A stretch of 64,000 nucleotides of DNA. Origin: Adiantum capillus-veneris. Its lineage: Eukaryota; Streptophyta; Polypodiopsida; Polypodiales; Pteridaceae. The notes under the pieces are model-generated. The model did no database searches. It was not told the origin of the DNA and saw nothing but the letters and a program-made list of their open reading frames with translations. Positions 54,639 through 64,000 of this stretch are shown here, one piece after another (the first letter of the stretch is position 1; every line of letters begins with the position of its first letter). The position numbers and the translations under genes were made by a program. The stretch lies in assembly GCA_014529385.2 (NCBI GenBank), contig CM043947.1, positions 122,212,891 to 122,276,890 on the forward strand, read 5' to 3'.

Positions 54639-55262
54639 TTATCTACTTGCTACGCAAGCTACGGAGCCGCCATTGGAGAAGCGACACCGCCATTGTGTTA
54701 GCAACGGCGAGAGCTACGCACAGATACCAAGAGTGCGTGCTATCGGCTTCTATGTGTGGTAAGTTCCTACGAGCTTCGGTGTGAGTTTTCTTCCAACTCG
54801 TGTGTCGGAATGGAGCGTGCAGCATATCTATAGAACCACAACGAGTAGAGCTACGCATTAGTACCATCGGGGTCAAGTTTCGGTCACCTGTATTTTTCGG
54901 TCTGTCTTCATACGCGTTTACCGCACGGAGTGATTATAGGTTGATTTTGCAGTTCAAGTCTTTAGGGTGTTGTTCTTACCTAGTGTATAGACTTCCCCTT
55001 GATTTTGAGATCGATTCAATGATTCTAGATCCTATTTCGTATAGCATTTGTTCGTAGTACGGATTTCAGTCACTTGCGTATTTTAGAACTTAGATTTGAT
55101 TTCCTTAGTAGTGATTGTCATTAGAAGGTCGAGTAGGTGATTTGACACCCACCTAGTTGTTTCCATGCGCCTGTGGGTCAAGCTCCGTCCTCGTCTGACA
55201 AATTCTGTTGTTGGTTGAGTTCTCGCTATTTAGCTTCCGCTAGCGGCGTAACCGCCTTAACA
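54299..55262 (+). repeat. Ty3 3' LTR
   Basis: 964 bp, with the same ends as the 5' LTR. The TATATAA box is at 54508-54514 and a 47-bp (GA)n tract at 54590-54636, 20 bp shorter than in the 5' LTR. Confidence 0.95.
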
Positions 55263-55267
55263 CATGC
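55263..55267. other. Target-site duplication, right (CATGC)
   Basis: Exact match to 36187-36191 directly after the 3' LTR. Confidence 0.95.
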
Positions 55268-56660
55268 CAAAGATCTCCAAGTCTTCGTCACATTCGATTG
55301 ACGAAATCCAATCCAAATGCAGGACCAACTGTAAACATCTTGAACACAAAGCACCGCTCCCCTTCTGCTCTTTGCCCGAGAAACTTGCTTTTATAGAAAA
55401 AATAATATGTGCAGTCTCTTTTTAGCCGTAGCAAGGAGTCCACACCAAAGCTCTCCTTTGTTGGCCCATTCCTAGTTGCAGCCACGGACCTTCAAAACCC
55501 ATATTTTAGAGTTAAATTACTTTGAAATGTTATGTCAAAATAAGAGGAACATGTAAGAATCCTCACCAATTGTCCTCCACCAAGGGACCCATTGCTTCAA
55601 CAACATTTAGAAATTCTTTCTCACCAAGTACATGGCAAGAGCCCCCCTCTTGCATCAAAGTTGTTGTCATAATTTCCTTTTCCACACACATTTGTACCTT
55701 TCTTGCACGTGCATGTCTATCCACACTCAGAACTCGTGCAACCATTTCTTTGGTTTTATCGGTGCGCTCTTTTGACGACCCATCCCTCATGTCATGTTGG
55801 TGAGTTCCTTGATGTAGCATTAATCTTCTCATGCTGTCATCTCTTGGCATGACATAATATACGAAGCAATCACATCAACACAAACAAATGGGCGGTTGAC
55901 CGCAATAGTGGCAAGTAAGCTTGCCACCAAGGTCCTCACAAAACTCGTCCTTGTAAGGTAATTTTAGGATGCTTCCATTGAAATGTGTTGTGTTTGACTT
56001 CCCAAAATTAACCAATTTGGGACAACTTTTATCGAGACATTTTAGAGCACCTGCACACTGACTTTTGCGACACACTATAAGAAATGCAATATTTGAGGTT
56101 TGCGGTTTGGTCCAATGGTGTAAATCATACTCATATTCCATAGCATCCATTGGATGAACCTTTCCTAGGGTTGATGGAAACCCAAACACCATGTTACCAT
56201 TGTACACTTTTGGTATTTCCGACACTTGTTTGATTTTCAGTATCTTTGAAAGAAGCTTTGTTAGTGTGTTGGGATTCGTCATTGCATTAAAAAATGACAA
56301 AATACTATTTGTACTCCTTACCTCGATAGAGTTTTGCAATGCTTACTCCTTTCTTGGACTAGTAAGGTCTATGTAGGGAACATCCACCATTGGAGCAGCC
56401 ATGCCACTAGAATTTGAGACTGTGTTGTAGAAAGAGATTTGTCCACAACATAAAACTCCTCTCTTAAGTGATTGCATATTCTCTCCATTGGCACTATCAA
56501 CTCTTCATTCCCAACCATGACAATTGCATGCAAAGCAGAAAATATTTGTGGCACAACATGCTCTTGTAGATATTTAACCCCAAAGATAATCTTCCCATTG
56601 GAAAAGGGAAAAGCCCTTTCGAAAGAAGGGAAGACTATAGTGCATGACATGATAGTAGAG
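55268..56660 (-). pseudogene. DDE-type transposase, 5' half
   Basis: Minus-strand reading from 56650. A frame to 56369 is followed by 56339-55875, which contains a Cys/His-rich stretch (CRKSQCAGALKCLDKSC, LTCHYCGQPPICLC). Then 55850-55563 begins RDDSMRRLMLHQGTHQHDM, compatible with a C2H2 or FLYWCH/GCM-like zinc finger preceding the helical part. The frame then decays to the Ty3 insertion point. The remainder is at 34960-36186 on the same strand. Several stops make it a pseudogene. The family is tentative. Confidence 0.5.
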
Positions 56661-56821
56661 TAGAAAAGATAAGCAAGAGATTGAAAAGATGAGAGTGAAA
56701 TTGTTTAGTTCTGTTTAGAGGATTTAAAAGCATTTTACATTGATCTTAGTAATTATTAGTAATATTTAATAATTTTTGAAATCCATATTAAAATTAATGT
56801 TTTTTTAAATTTTCATTGCTC

Positions 56822-56826
56822 TCTTG
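56822..56826. other. Copia B target-site duplication, left (TCTTG)
   Basis: A 5-bp TCTTG before the 5' LTR, matched exactly at 63558-63562. Confidence 0.92.
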
Positions 56827-57053
56827 TGTTACCATATACATGTGGTAGTGATGTGTGTGAACACACTAGGACCGTTGGGGCATTTTTTCCCTCTTTAGGA
56901 GGTTTTTTTCCCCGAGCATTGTATATACGCCCATCACTCTAGGGCTATCCATCTTTCCATTGCACGCTAAGTAACACACTCTCTATTGTATGCCTTGAGC
57001 TTCCTTCATCTTCTCCAAGCTGTGTGCGTTTCTCTACAACCCTAATTCCAACA
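56827..57053 (+). repeat. Copia B 5' LTR
   Basis: 227 bp, TGTTACCATA to TTCCAACA. Same family as 6220-6445 and 63331-63557. Confidence 0.94.
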
Positions 57054-57055
57054 AT

Positions 57056-57067
57056 TGGTATCAGAGC
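57056..57067 (+). other. Copia B primer-binding site
   Basis: TGGTATCAGAGC two bases after the LTR, complementary to the initiator tRNA-Met 3' end. Confidence 0.92.
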
Positions 57068-57414
57068 AGGATGCGTCCTTCCAAGCTTAGTCGCCAGATG
57101 CTCCAGCACACGCCTGCTCACTTCCTCCGATTATAGTGACGTTTGGCAAGCGTTCGCAGGTCGACAAATTTTTTGGATATACTCGTAGAGCTTTGTCTGC
57201 TCAGATTCTTGATTCGGGCTCATTTCGGCCTCCGTTTCCACTACAGGCAGGTCTGCACATGCTATTTCGTCATTTTGTGCAAAATTTCTGTCAGTGTCAT
57301 TTTCTGCATAACAGGTGCCTTACAGTCTTCTACAATTTGTGATATATAGCACATGTTTTTACCGCTTCGTTTCTACTCTTTTGGGGCAGTTTCACATCAG
57401 GTGCAACATTTACC

Positions 57415-60010
57415 ATGGCTGACAACAACACAGATGTGTTCAAGATGTTTGCTGCTGAGGATAGGTTGGATAGGGACAATTACCCTATGTGGGCTTACAT
57501 GATGCAACATGTTCTTCTGTCAAAGGGCATCTAGAATATTGTGCAGGGCATTGATGTACGTCCTGGTTCTGAGGGGTGCAGGCGATGTTGAGGATGTTGC
57601 AGGTCTTGCTGCAAGGATTGCTGCTATTAGAGTTGTTTTGCTTACGACAGAACAATCTCGTTGGGATTTGTAAAGGATGCATAGGCTCATGCATTGATTT
57701 CTTTGTTTGTGAAGCGTACCATTGTTCCTCACATTCGTTCAACAAAATCTGCAAAACAGGCTTGGGATATATTGGTTGGTCTTTATGCAAGTCACAATGA
57801 GGCTAAAACTGCTTTGCTGCGTAAAGAGATGGAGTCAAAGATTATGCATGAGGAAGATGATATGGAAACTTTCCTTGCTGGTGTCAAGGATATCAATGAG
57901 CAACTTATTTCTGCAGGTGAAGTCATTTCAGACAGTTCCCTTGTGCAGATTGTTCTTGATGCTGATGGGGGCTTTTCACAAGCCAAGCTCCCATACCCCT
58001 ATTCTCTCGTCCCCACCCCATGAAAACCCCCTCTTAGGGAGGGAGTGATAAAAGGCATTGGAAAAAGGTAAGAAAAAATAAATTATGATTATGTAAATAT
58101 ATAAGAAAGGTAAAATAGGCCACCTCATGCCTGCGGGGTAGCCCATCCCCACCTTGCCTCCTTTTTCTTCACTGTTGCCCCGCCGGGTGTCCCTTTTCCT
58201 CTCCTCCACTCAAAAGGTCAACCCCCTCTCTCTTCCCCTTGTCCTTTCTCCTTTCTCTCTCCCCTCAAGCTACCCCACCTCTCACCAATAATGCATTATA
58301 ACTCACCAATAATGCACCCTAACTCACATGCAACTTACCCTATCTTCCAAAATAGTATACCCCACCCCCTCTTTTTCTCTCCTATCATATCCCATGACCC
58401 AAATACCCCCCCCTCTCTCTAAAGGGCGCCATGTCTCTTGTCTTGTAGCTAAATAACCTCCCCCACACTCACACACACTCAGTTTCACTGAAAAAGGTAC
58501 CCACAGACCCATCCCCACCCGGTGGTTACCTGATTTTTCTTGTGTTCACACACATCTACACACAGATTCACCTCTGAACACACTCCCCTCTCTCCCCTCT
58601 TGTAATTACTTTATTCTCCATGTCACCTCTCACTTTTTTTCATCAACCCATCTCTCTCTCTTAGTCTCTCTCTCATGAGACTGCTGTTCAGGCACATATA
58701 CACACAGCCAGACAAGTGTGGCCCACAATCACATGGCCTATGTAGATAATGATTTCTTCATTTCTAAATTCTAGAATTTCTCCCCCCTCCTTCCCTATAT
58801 AAAGAGGGGTCACCATCACACTAAACACACACAACACCAAAGAACACACTATGCATTGTGTGTGCCTAGTGCACACACACACACACCCACACCATCACCA
58901 TCACCGCAATCACCATGCTTGTCTTGAGCATGAACTCTACACCCTTGGCTATGGAAGATGAAGGGCAACTAAATGAAGGATGATGGCCATAATCCTCGTG
59001 CGAGTCTTCGCCATCAACTCCCACCTATCCGCCATGTGCTCTACCACTCTCTCCCTTCTCATTCCCCTACCCTATGCTCCCCATTTCATCGCCTAATTCT
59101 CTAAATAAAGCTTGAGGTTTTGTGAGTATGTTTTCTTGCAATGTTTTGCCTATGTGAGGTGTGCGGAATCGCCACCTAGTCTTGTGTTTTGGAGTGAGCT
59201 TGTGTATGTGTGAAGGGTGTGCCGATTCGCCATCCTTTTGTGATGCATAAGTACTAAGCCGCTATACCCCCTCCCTCACTCTCTCTCTCTCTCTCTCTCT
59301 CTCACTTGATCTCATTCCCTTTCCTTTTCATCATTACTCCCAAGCATCCATCTCTCTTGGATGAAAACTTTGTTATGGTGGTGTGTTGTTTGCGTCCTAG
59401 CCGCTGAAGCTAGGTGGTGCCCCCTGTTTGCTTTACCATGACAGGCTCGAGGCGCGCCATTCAGTCCCCGGTGTTTTAGAGGCCATCGAGGTTCGGGGTT
59501 CGCTTTGCTCTCGTCAATGTCTTACCAGATTCCTACCAGACTTTTGCTAGTACTTGGAGACTGATGACCCAAGGAAATCCTGAAGTTGTCAAGTTTGATG
59601 TATTATGCACATTGTTGTTGCAAGAGTCACTTTCCAAAAAAAAAAAAGGACTAGGCAGCGTGCAGTTGAACAGGCTTTTATTGCTTCTCAAAGAAAGGGT
59701 GGTAACAACAATGCAGCCACTTCTTATGATTCTGCTGCGAGTGCAAAACTTCTGTTCCTAATGCTTCTACTGGCAACAATTCATCTGGAAATTCTGGTGA
59801 TAAGGGCAAAAAGAAGATACGTTGCCATTATTGTAAAGCTAATGATCACTTGATCAAGCAGTGTCCGAAGTTGAAGGCCAAAGAGGCTAAGAAGAAAGAG
59901 GGTGGGTCCACTGCAAATGCTGGTTCCACTACAAATGCAGCCATTGTTGAGTCTTCTGTAAAAGGAGACTGTAGTGCTGATGTTGATGCAAAATGGGCTT
60001 TTAGCGTACA
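57415..60010 (+). pseudogene. Copia B gag, split by an insertion
   Basis: Starts MADNNTDVFKMFAAEDRLD at 57415, with a typical copia gag WAYMMQHVL stretch, and meets TAG at 57532-57534. The frame resumes as TIVPHIRSTKSAKQAWDIL (57717 on) and MESKIMHEEDDMETFLAGV. The expected LPDSYQTF..TW block is found only after a ~1.55-kb insert, at 59520-59560. The zinc knuckle CHYCKANDHLIKQC is at 59823-59864. Gag forms the particle that packages element RNA; this copy cannot make it. Confidence 0.85.
57963..59516 (+). mobile_element. ~1.55-kb LTR-like insert within copia gag
   Basis: Separates gag codons that are adjacent in related elements. It contains a TATATAAAG promoter-like box near 58796, an AATAAAG polyadenylation-like signal near 59104, and a (CT)n tract near 59277-59303. 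No coding domain is found. Candidate ends are TG at 57963 and CA at 59515-59516, but no clean target duplication is visible. Inside, a GGGAGGGAG run at 58037-58045 precedes TGATAAAAGG like a polypurine tract before an LTR. It is probably a solo LTR or rearranged LTR fragment; the family is unknown. Confidence 0.5.
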
Positions 60011-61480
60011 GTGCACTTAAATCCTGTTGTCCATGATGCATGCTTGTCAGCTCTGCTGCAGATTCACATGTGTGGTATTTTGATAGTGGTGCTACAAAGC
60101 ACATTAGCTCACATCATGAATTGTTCACCTCTCTCGAGTCTCTGTCCCTCATGGAAATTCAGTCACTTGTGCCAACAATGCCTCTTATCCGGTTCAAGGA
60201 GTTGGAAAGATTGTGCTTACTGCTGCAAATGGTAGTTCTTTCACACTTGTTGATGCACTTTATGTACCTGGGATCAAGAAGAATATTTTGTCTGTAGTCA
60301 AATTTGTGGATGACAGATGTAGAGTTCATGATCTCAGTTTTGGTGATGAAATCGTTGCATCTGGGCTTTTGTGCCGTGGGCTGTATAAGATCACTTTGTA
60401 TGACAAGTGTGGACAAAATTTTGCAAATGCAATTGCAGATTCAAAGGCTATTTCAGATGCAAAACTTTGACATGCACGTTTTGGTCATCTGAATTTTGCC
60501 AGTTTGCTGCGTTTGCAGAAATTTGATATGGTTTCTTCTTTGCCACCTCTTGAAGCACCTGTCAAACATGTTTGTGAAGGCTGTATTCTGGGTAAGATGC
60601 GGCGTTCTAAGTTTTCGAAGGATGATTCAGTTCAAGCCACATGCAGGTTGCAGCTTGTGCATAGTGATGTTTGTGGGCCCATGCAAACTCCGTCCTTGGG
60701 AAATTACCTTTACTTCGTGACTTTCATTAACGATTACTCCAGGCATGCATGGGTATTTCCGCTTACAGCGAAGTCCAATGTTTTTATGTGCTTCAAACAA
60801 TTTCCGGCTATGGCTGAAAATATCTCGAAATGTACTATGGGCACCCTCCGTTCCGATCGAGAGGGGGGAGTATATGTCTCATGAAGGGGAGTATATGTCT
60901 CATGAATTCAATGCATTTCTCGCTAGTCTTGGGATAAAACACCAATGTGCAGTGCCTTGTACACCTCAACAAAATGGTGTTGCTGAGAGGAAAAACAGGT
61001 CACTTACGAAAATGGCATGATGCATGGTCAAAAGTCAAGCTTTGCCGCATTATTTTTGTCTTGAGGCCATCATGTGTGCCACTTATGTACTAAACAGGTG
61101 TCCTACGAAAGCTTTGCAGTCTATTACTCCATATGAAGCATGGCATGATAGAAAGCCTTCTATTGAGCACATGCATGTTTTTGGCTATTTGGCATATGCT
61201 TTGGTGCCACAAACACAGCGCAGAAAATTGGATGATAAGGTTGTCAAATGTATTTTTGTTGGTTATAATGATGAAAGCAAAGGTTACAGGTTGTATCATC
61301 CGCAAACAAAACAAATTATGGTTTCACGGCATGTAGTGTTTGTGGAAGATTCTGTTCAGCCCTTGCTGTCATGTACTAGAGACAGTAATGTAAGCTCACA
61401 AGACATTCATGACACTTTGTTCCTCTTTTCACTGGTGGAAATACGAATGTAAGTTACAATGAGGCAAATGTACAGCCTAT
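60011..61480 (+). pseudogene. Copia B protease and integrase (broken)
   Basis: The protease active block WYFDSGATKHISSHHE (Asp at 60081) is followed by a frame change to VDALYVPGIKKNILSVVKFV. The integrase zinc finger HARFGHLNF..CEGCILGK lies at about 60470-60600, after a TGA where a Trp is expected. The core has LVHSDVCGPM and FINDYSRHAWVFPL near 60655-60765. A 21-bp in-frame duplication at 60865-60906 is followed by CTPQQNGVAERKNRS. The frame then stops and resumes at 61024 (YPTYEAWHDRKPS-like region and VFVGYNDESKGYRLYHP). Not functional. Confidence 0.85.
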
Positions 61481-63205
61481 GGGGGTTTTTGAAAATGTTA
61501 CAGATCATCCTATTACTGATGCAGATGTACATGATGTACTTGATGAGGAAAGGGCTGAAAATGAGCAAGCTAGAGGCATGCCAAAATGGCTGGTGCACAC
61601 TTTGCGTGATAGTAAATTGGATGCACCTTTGTCTAGTCGTACTCATTCAGGCTCTCGCCATGCATCTTATGCATCAGATTGTTATGCTTTGGCTGTGTCT
61701 AGATTCATGATGTTGAGGAGCCTCTGTCTTTTGATGAAGCACAGAATTCAGAAAATTGGATGGCTACCATGCAATTAGAATATGATGCACTTATAGAAAA
61801 TGACACATGGACTTTATGTGATTTGCCTCATGGCAAAAAGGCCATTGGTACGAAGTGGGTTTACAAGTTGAAACGCAAGTCGGATGGTGGGATCTATCGC
61901 CATAAGGCTCGACTTGTTGCAAAGGGTTATGCACAACAAAAAGGCATAGATTATGAAGAGACTTTTGCTCCCACTTATCATATGACTGTTGTGTATTTTC
62001 TATGTGCATTTGCAGCTCATTTTGGTTGGGATGTACATCAATCAGACATTGTTACTGCTTTCTTGAATGGTGACATATTTGAGGAAGTTTATGTAATGCA
62101 GCCTCGCAGTTTTTTCGTGAAAGGAAAAGAGGACAAAGTGTGCAAATGTAAGAAGGCTTTGTATGGGTTGAAGCAATCTCTGCGTGCTTGGTATGAGAAA
62201 GCTGACACTCATTTAGTCAAACAAGGCTTTCGTAATAGTCCAACAGAAAACACATTGTATGTAAAGCGTGAGGGTGATGTACTTCTCATTGTGGTTCTTT
62301 ATGTAGATGATTTGCTGATCACTGGACCAAATGAGAGACATATTGCTGAATTTAAGGCTGATTTCAATGCTACTTTCAAGATGAAAGATTTGGGGTTGTT
62401 GCATTATTATTTGGGCATACAGTTTAAGCAGTGTGATGGTGGTATTGCCTTGTGTCAGAAAAGTTACATAGAGACATTGCTATGTAAGTTTGGACTTGAG
62501 GATTGCAAACCTATTGCCACTCCCATGGAAACAGGTTTGAAGTTGATTCTACATGATGCTGGCGATCCTGCTGATATCACTCTTTACCAAATTTTTGTTG
62601 GCTGCCTCATTTATGTATGCAACACGAGGCCAGATATTCAGTTTGCAGTCTCACAGGTTAGCAAATTTATGCATAGCCCAGGGTCTAAGCATTGGCAGGT
62701 TGTCAAGAGGATTTTTTTCTAACTTATTGGCACTTTACATCTTGGCTTGTTTTATCCCAAGGGGGGATCATTGTCGCCAGATTTACATGCTTTTTTGGAC
62801 TCAGATTGGGCTGGTTGTTTCAACACGCGAGTGTCCACAAGTGGTTTTTGTTTCATGCTTGGCAGTTCATGTATATCATGGTTGAGAAAGAAGCAACCTA
62901 TTGTGGCCACTTCGAGTTGTGAGGATGAGTACAGGGCAGTCTTCGCAGCTACGGTTGAGTGTGTATGGCTCAGATGCCTTATGGATGATTTGGGTGTTGA
63001 ATAGGACATTGCCAACACTATCTACACTGACAGTCAGAGTGCATTGGCAGTTGCGAGGAACCCAGTTTTTCATGCTCACACAAAGCACATTGAGGTACAT
63101 TACCACTATGTCAGGGAGAGGCTCTTAGCAAGAGAGATCATCTTGGCTTATGTGCCAACACAGGACAACCTTGCAGATCTTTTCACAAAGGCATTGTCTT
63201 GAGAG
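61481..63205 (+). pseudogene. Copia B reverse transcriptase-RNase H
   Basis: The longest open stretch is 61760-62722 (320 codons). It has GTKWVYKLKRKSDGG, YEETFAPTYHMTVV, DVHQSDIVTAFLNGDIFEEV, LYGLKQSLRAWY, the catalytic LYVDDLLITG (YVDD at 62300-62311) and NTRPDIQFAVSQVSKFM. RNase H follows after a frame change near 62720 (SWLRKKQPIVATSSCEDEYRA, then KHIEV.YHYVRE) and has a TAG at 63002-63004. The reverse transcriptase core itself looks intact. Confidence 0.88.
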
Positions 63206-63330
63206 AATCTTGAAGCTTTTCGCAAAGCTTTGGGCTTACTCCCTTTGTGGATTGATCATGTCCTCAGGGTATGGCACTTCCCTTTACTCATGTGCCAGCT
63301 CTCGTTCATCGCATCACTCCAGGGGGGATT

Positions 63331-63557
63331 TGTTACCATATACATGTGGTAATGATGTGTGTGAACACACTAGAATCGCCGGGGCATTTTTTCCCTCTTT
63401 AGGAGGTTTTTTCCCCCGAGCATTGTATACATGCCCATCACTCTAGGGCTATCCATCTTTTCATTGCACACTAAGTAACACACTCTCTATTGTGTGCCTT
63501 GAGCTTCCTTCGTCTTCTCCAAGCGGTGTGCGTTTCTCTACAACCCTAATTCCAACA
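63331..63557 (+). repeat. Copia B 3' LTR
   Basis: 227 bp, preceded by the polypurine tract AGGGGGGATT and followed by the TCTTG target duplication. Confidence 0.94.

Positions 63558-64000
<443 letters not shown>

Larger units (their letters stand above)
36192..55262 (+). mobile_element. 19.07-kb Ty3-type LTR retrotransposon with extra ORFs
   Basis: Complete element with 984- and 964-bp LTRs, a perfect 5-bp target duplication, primer site, polypurine tract and gag-protease-RT-RNase H-integrase order. The primer site and very large size recall the Tat/Ogre/Athila group of plant Ty3 elements. Twelve substitutions separate the LTRs by my hand count (about 1.3%), so the insertion is recent. Extra to the normal plan are two zinc-finger modules before integrase, a post-integrase retropepsin ORF, a ~1,030-codon coiled-coil frame before the 3' LTR, and two arrays of a 24-bp palindrome. 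Several stops and two frameshifts interrupt the coding frames, so this copy is probably not autonomous. It interrupts an older transposase pseudogene. Confidence 0.93.
56827..63557 (+). mobile_element. Full-length Ty1/copia element, copy B
   Basis: LTRs of 227 bp, a 5-bp target duplication, a tRNA-Met primer site, and copia order gag-protease-integrase-reverse transcriptase-RNase H, then a polypurine tract at 63321-63328. The LTRs differ by about 13 substitutions (hand count, about 5.7%). It is inactivated by a stop early in gag, an insertion in gag, and frame changes in protease, integrase and RNase H. Confidence 0.92.

Overview
The window looks like nuclear DNA from a land plant with a large, repeat-rich genome. 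The evidence is one spliced plant-type gene with GT-AG introns, plant Ty1/copia and Ty3 elements with tRNA primer sites, and very many long (GA)n/(CT)n and (CA)n/(TG)n tracts. A fern or another large-genome non-model lineage is my guess; the sequence alone does not settle it.

Layout. 1-10 kb holds decayed retroelement debris: an antisense coiled-coil ORF with a primer site, a Ty3 RT/RNase H fragment, a 5'-truncated copia copy with one LTR (4.2-6.4 kb), and an antisense Ty3 integrase fragment (8.65-9.1 kb). 10.4-13.4 kb has a broken protein-kinase N-lobe, a 155-bp tandem array, a 35-bp perfect inverted repeat, and an unrecognised antisense ORF. 16.2-25.6 kb (minus strand) is the only gene that appears intact: a five-exon cytokinin oxidase/dehydrogenase (CKX). 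Its exons join in frame to 543 codons plus stop. Its introns carry two copies of a foldback MITE and dense microsatellites. 26.6-31.8 kb is a 5.2-kb LTR element with 175-bp LTRs, a 5-bp target duplication and no recognisable gag or pol. 34.9-36.2 and 55.3-56.7 kb are two halves of one decayed antisense DDE-type transposase gene.

Those halves are separated by a 19.07-kb Ty3 element (36192-55262, target duplication CATGC). It encodes gag, protease, RT, RNase H and integrase, with several stops and frameshifts. It has unusual extras: two tandem H2C2 zinc-finger modules before the integrase core, a second retropepsin ORF with KQxWxPK repeats after integrase, an extra ~1,030-codon 3' reading frame rich in coiled coil, and nine copies of a 24-bp palindrome in two non-coding arrays with nearly the same spacing. 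This element is the most interesting object here.

56.8-63.6 kb is a complete copia element (TSD TCTTG) whose gag is split by a ~1.55-kb LTR-like insert. The window ends in long (CT)n tracts.

Relative ages from hand-counted LTR differences: Ty3 element ~1.3% (youngest), 5.2-kb element ~4.6%, copia ~5.7%.
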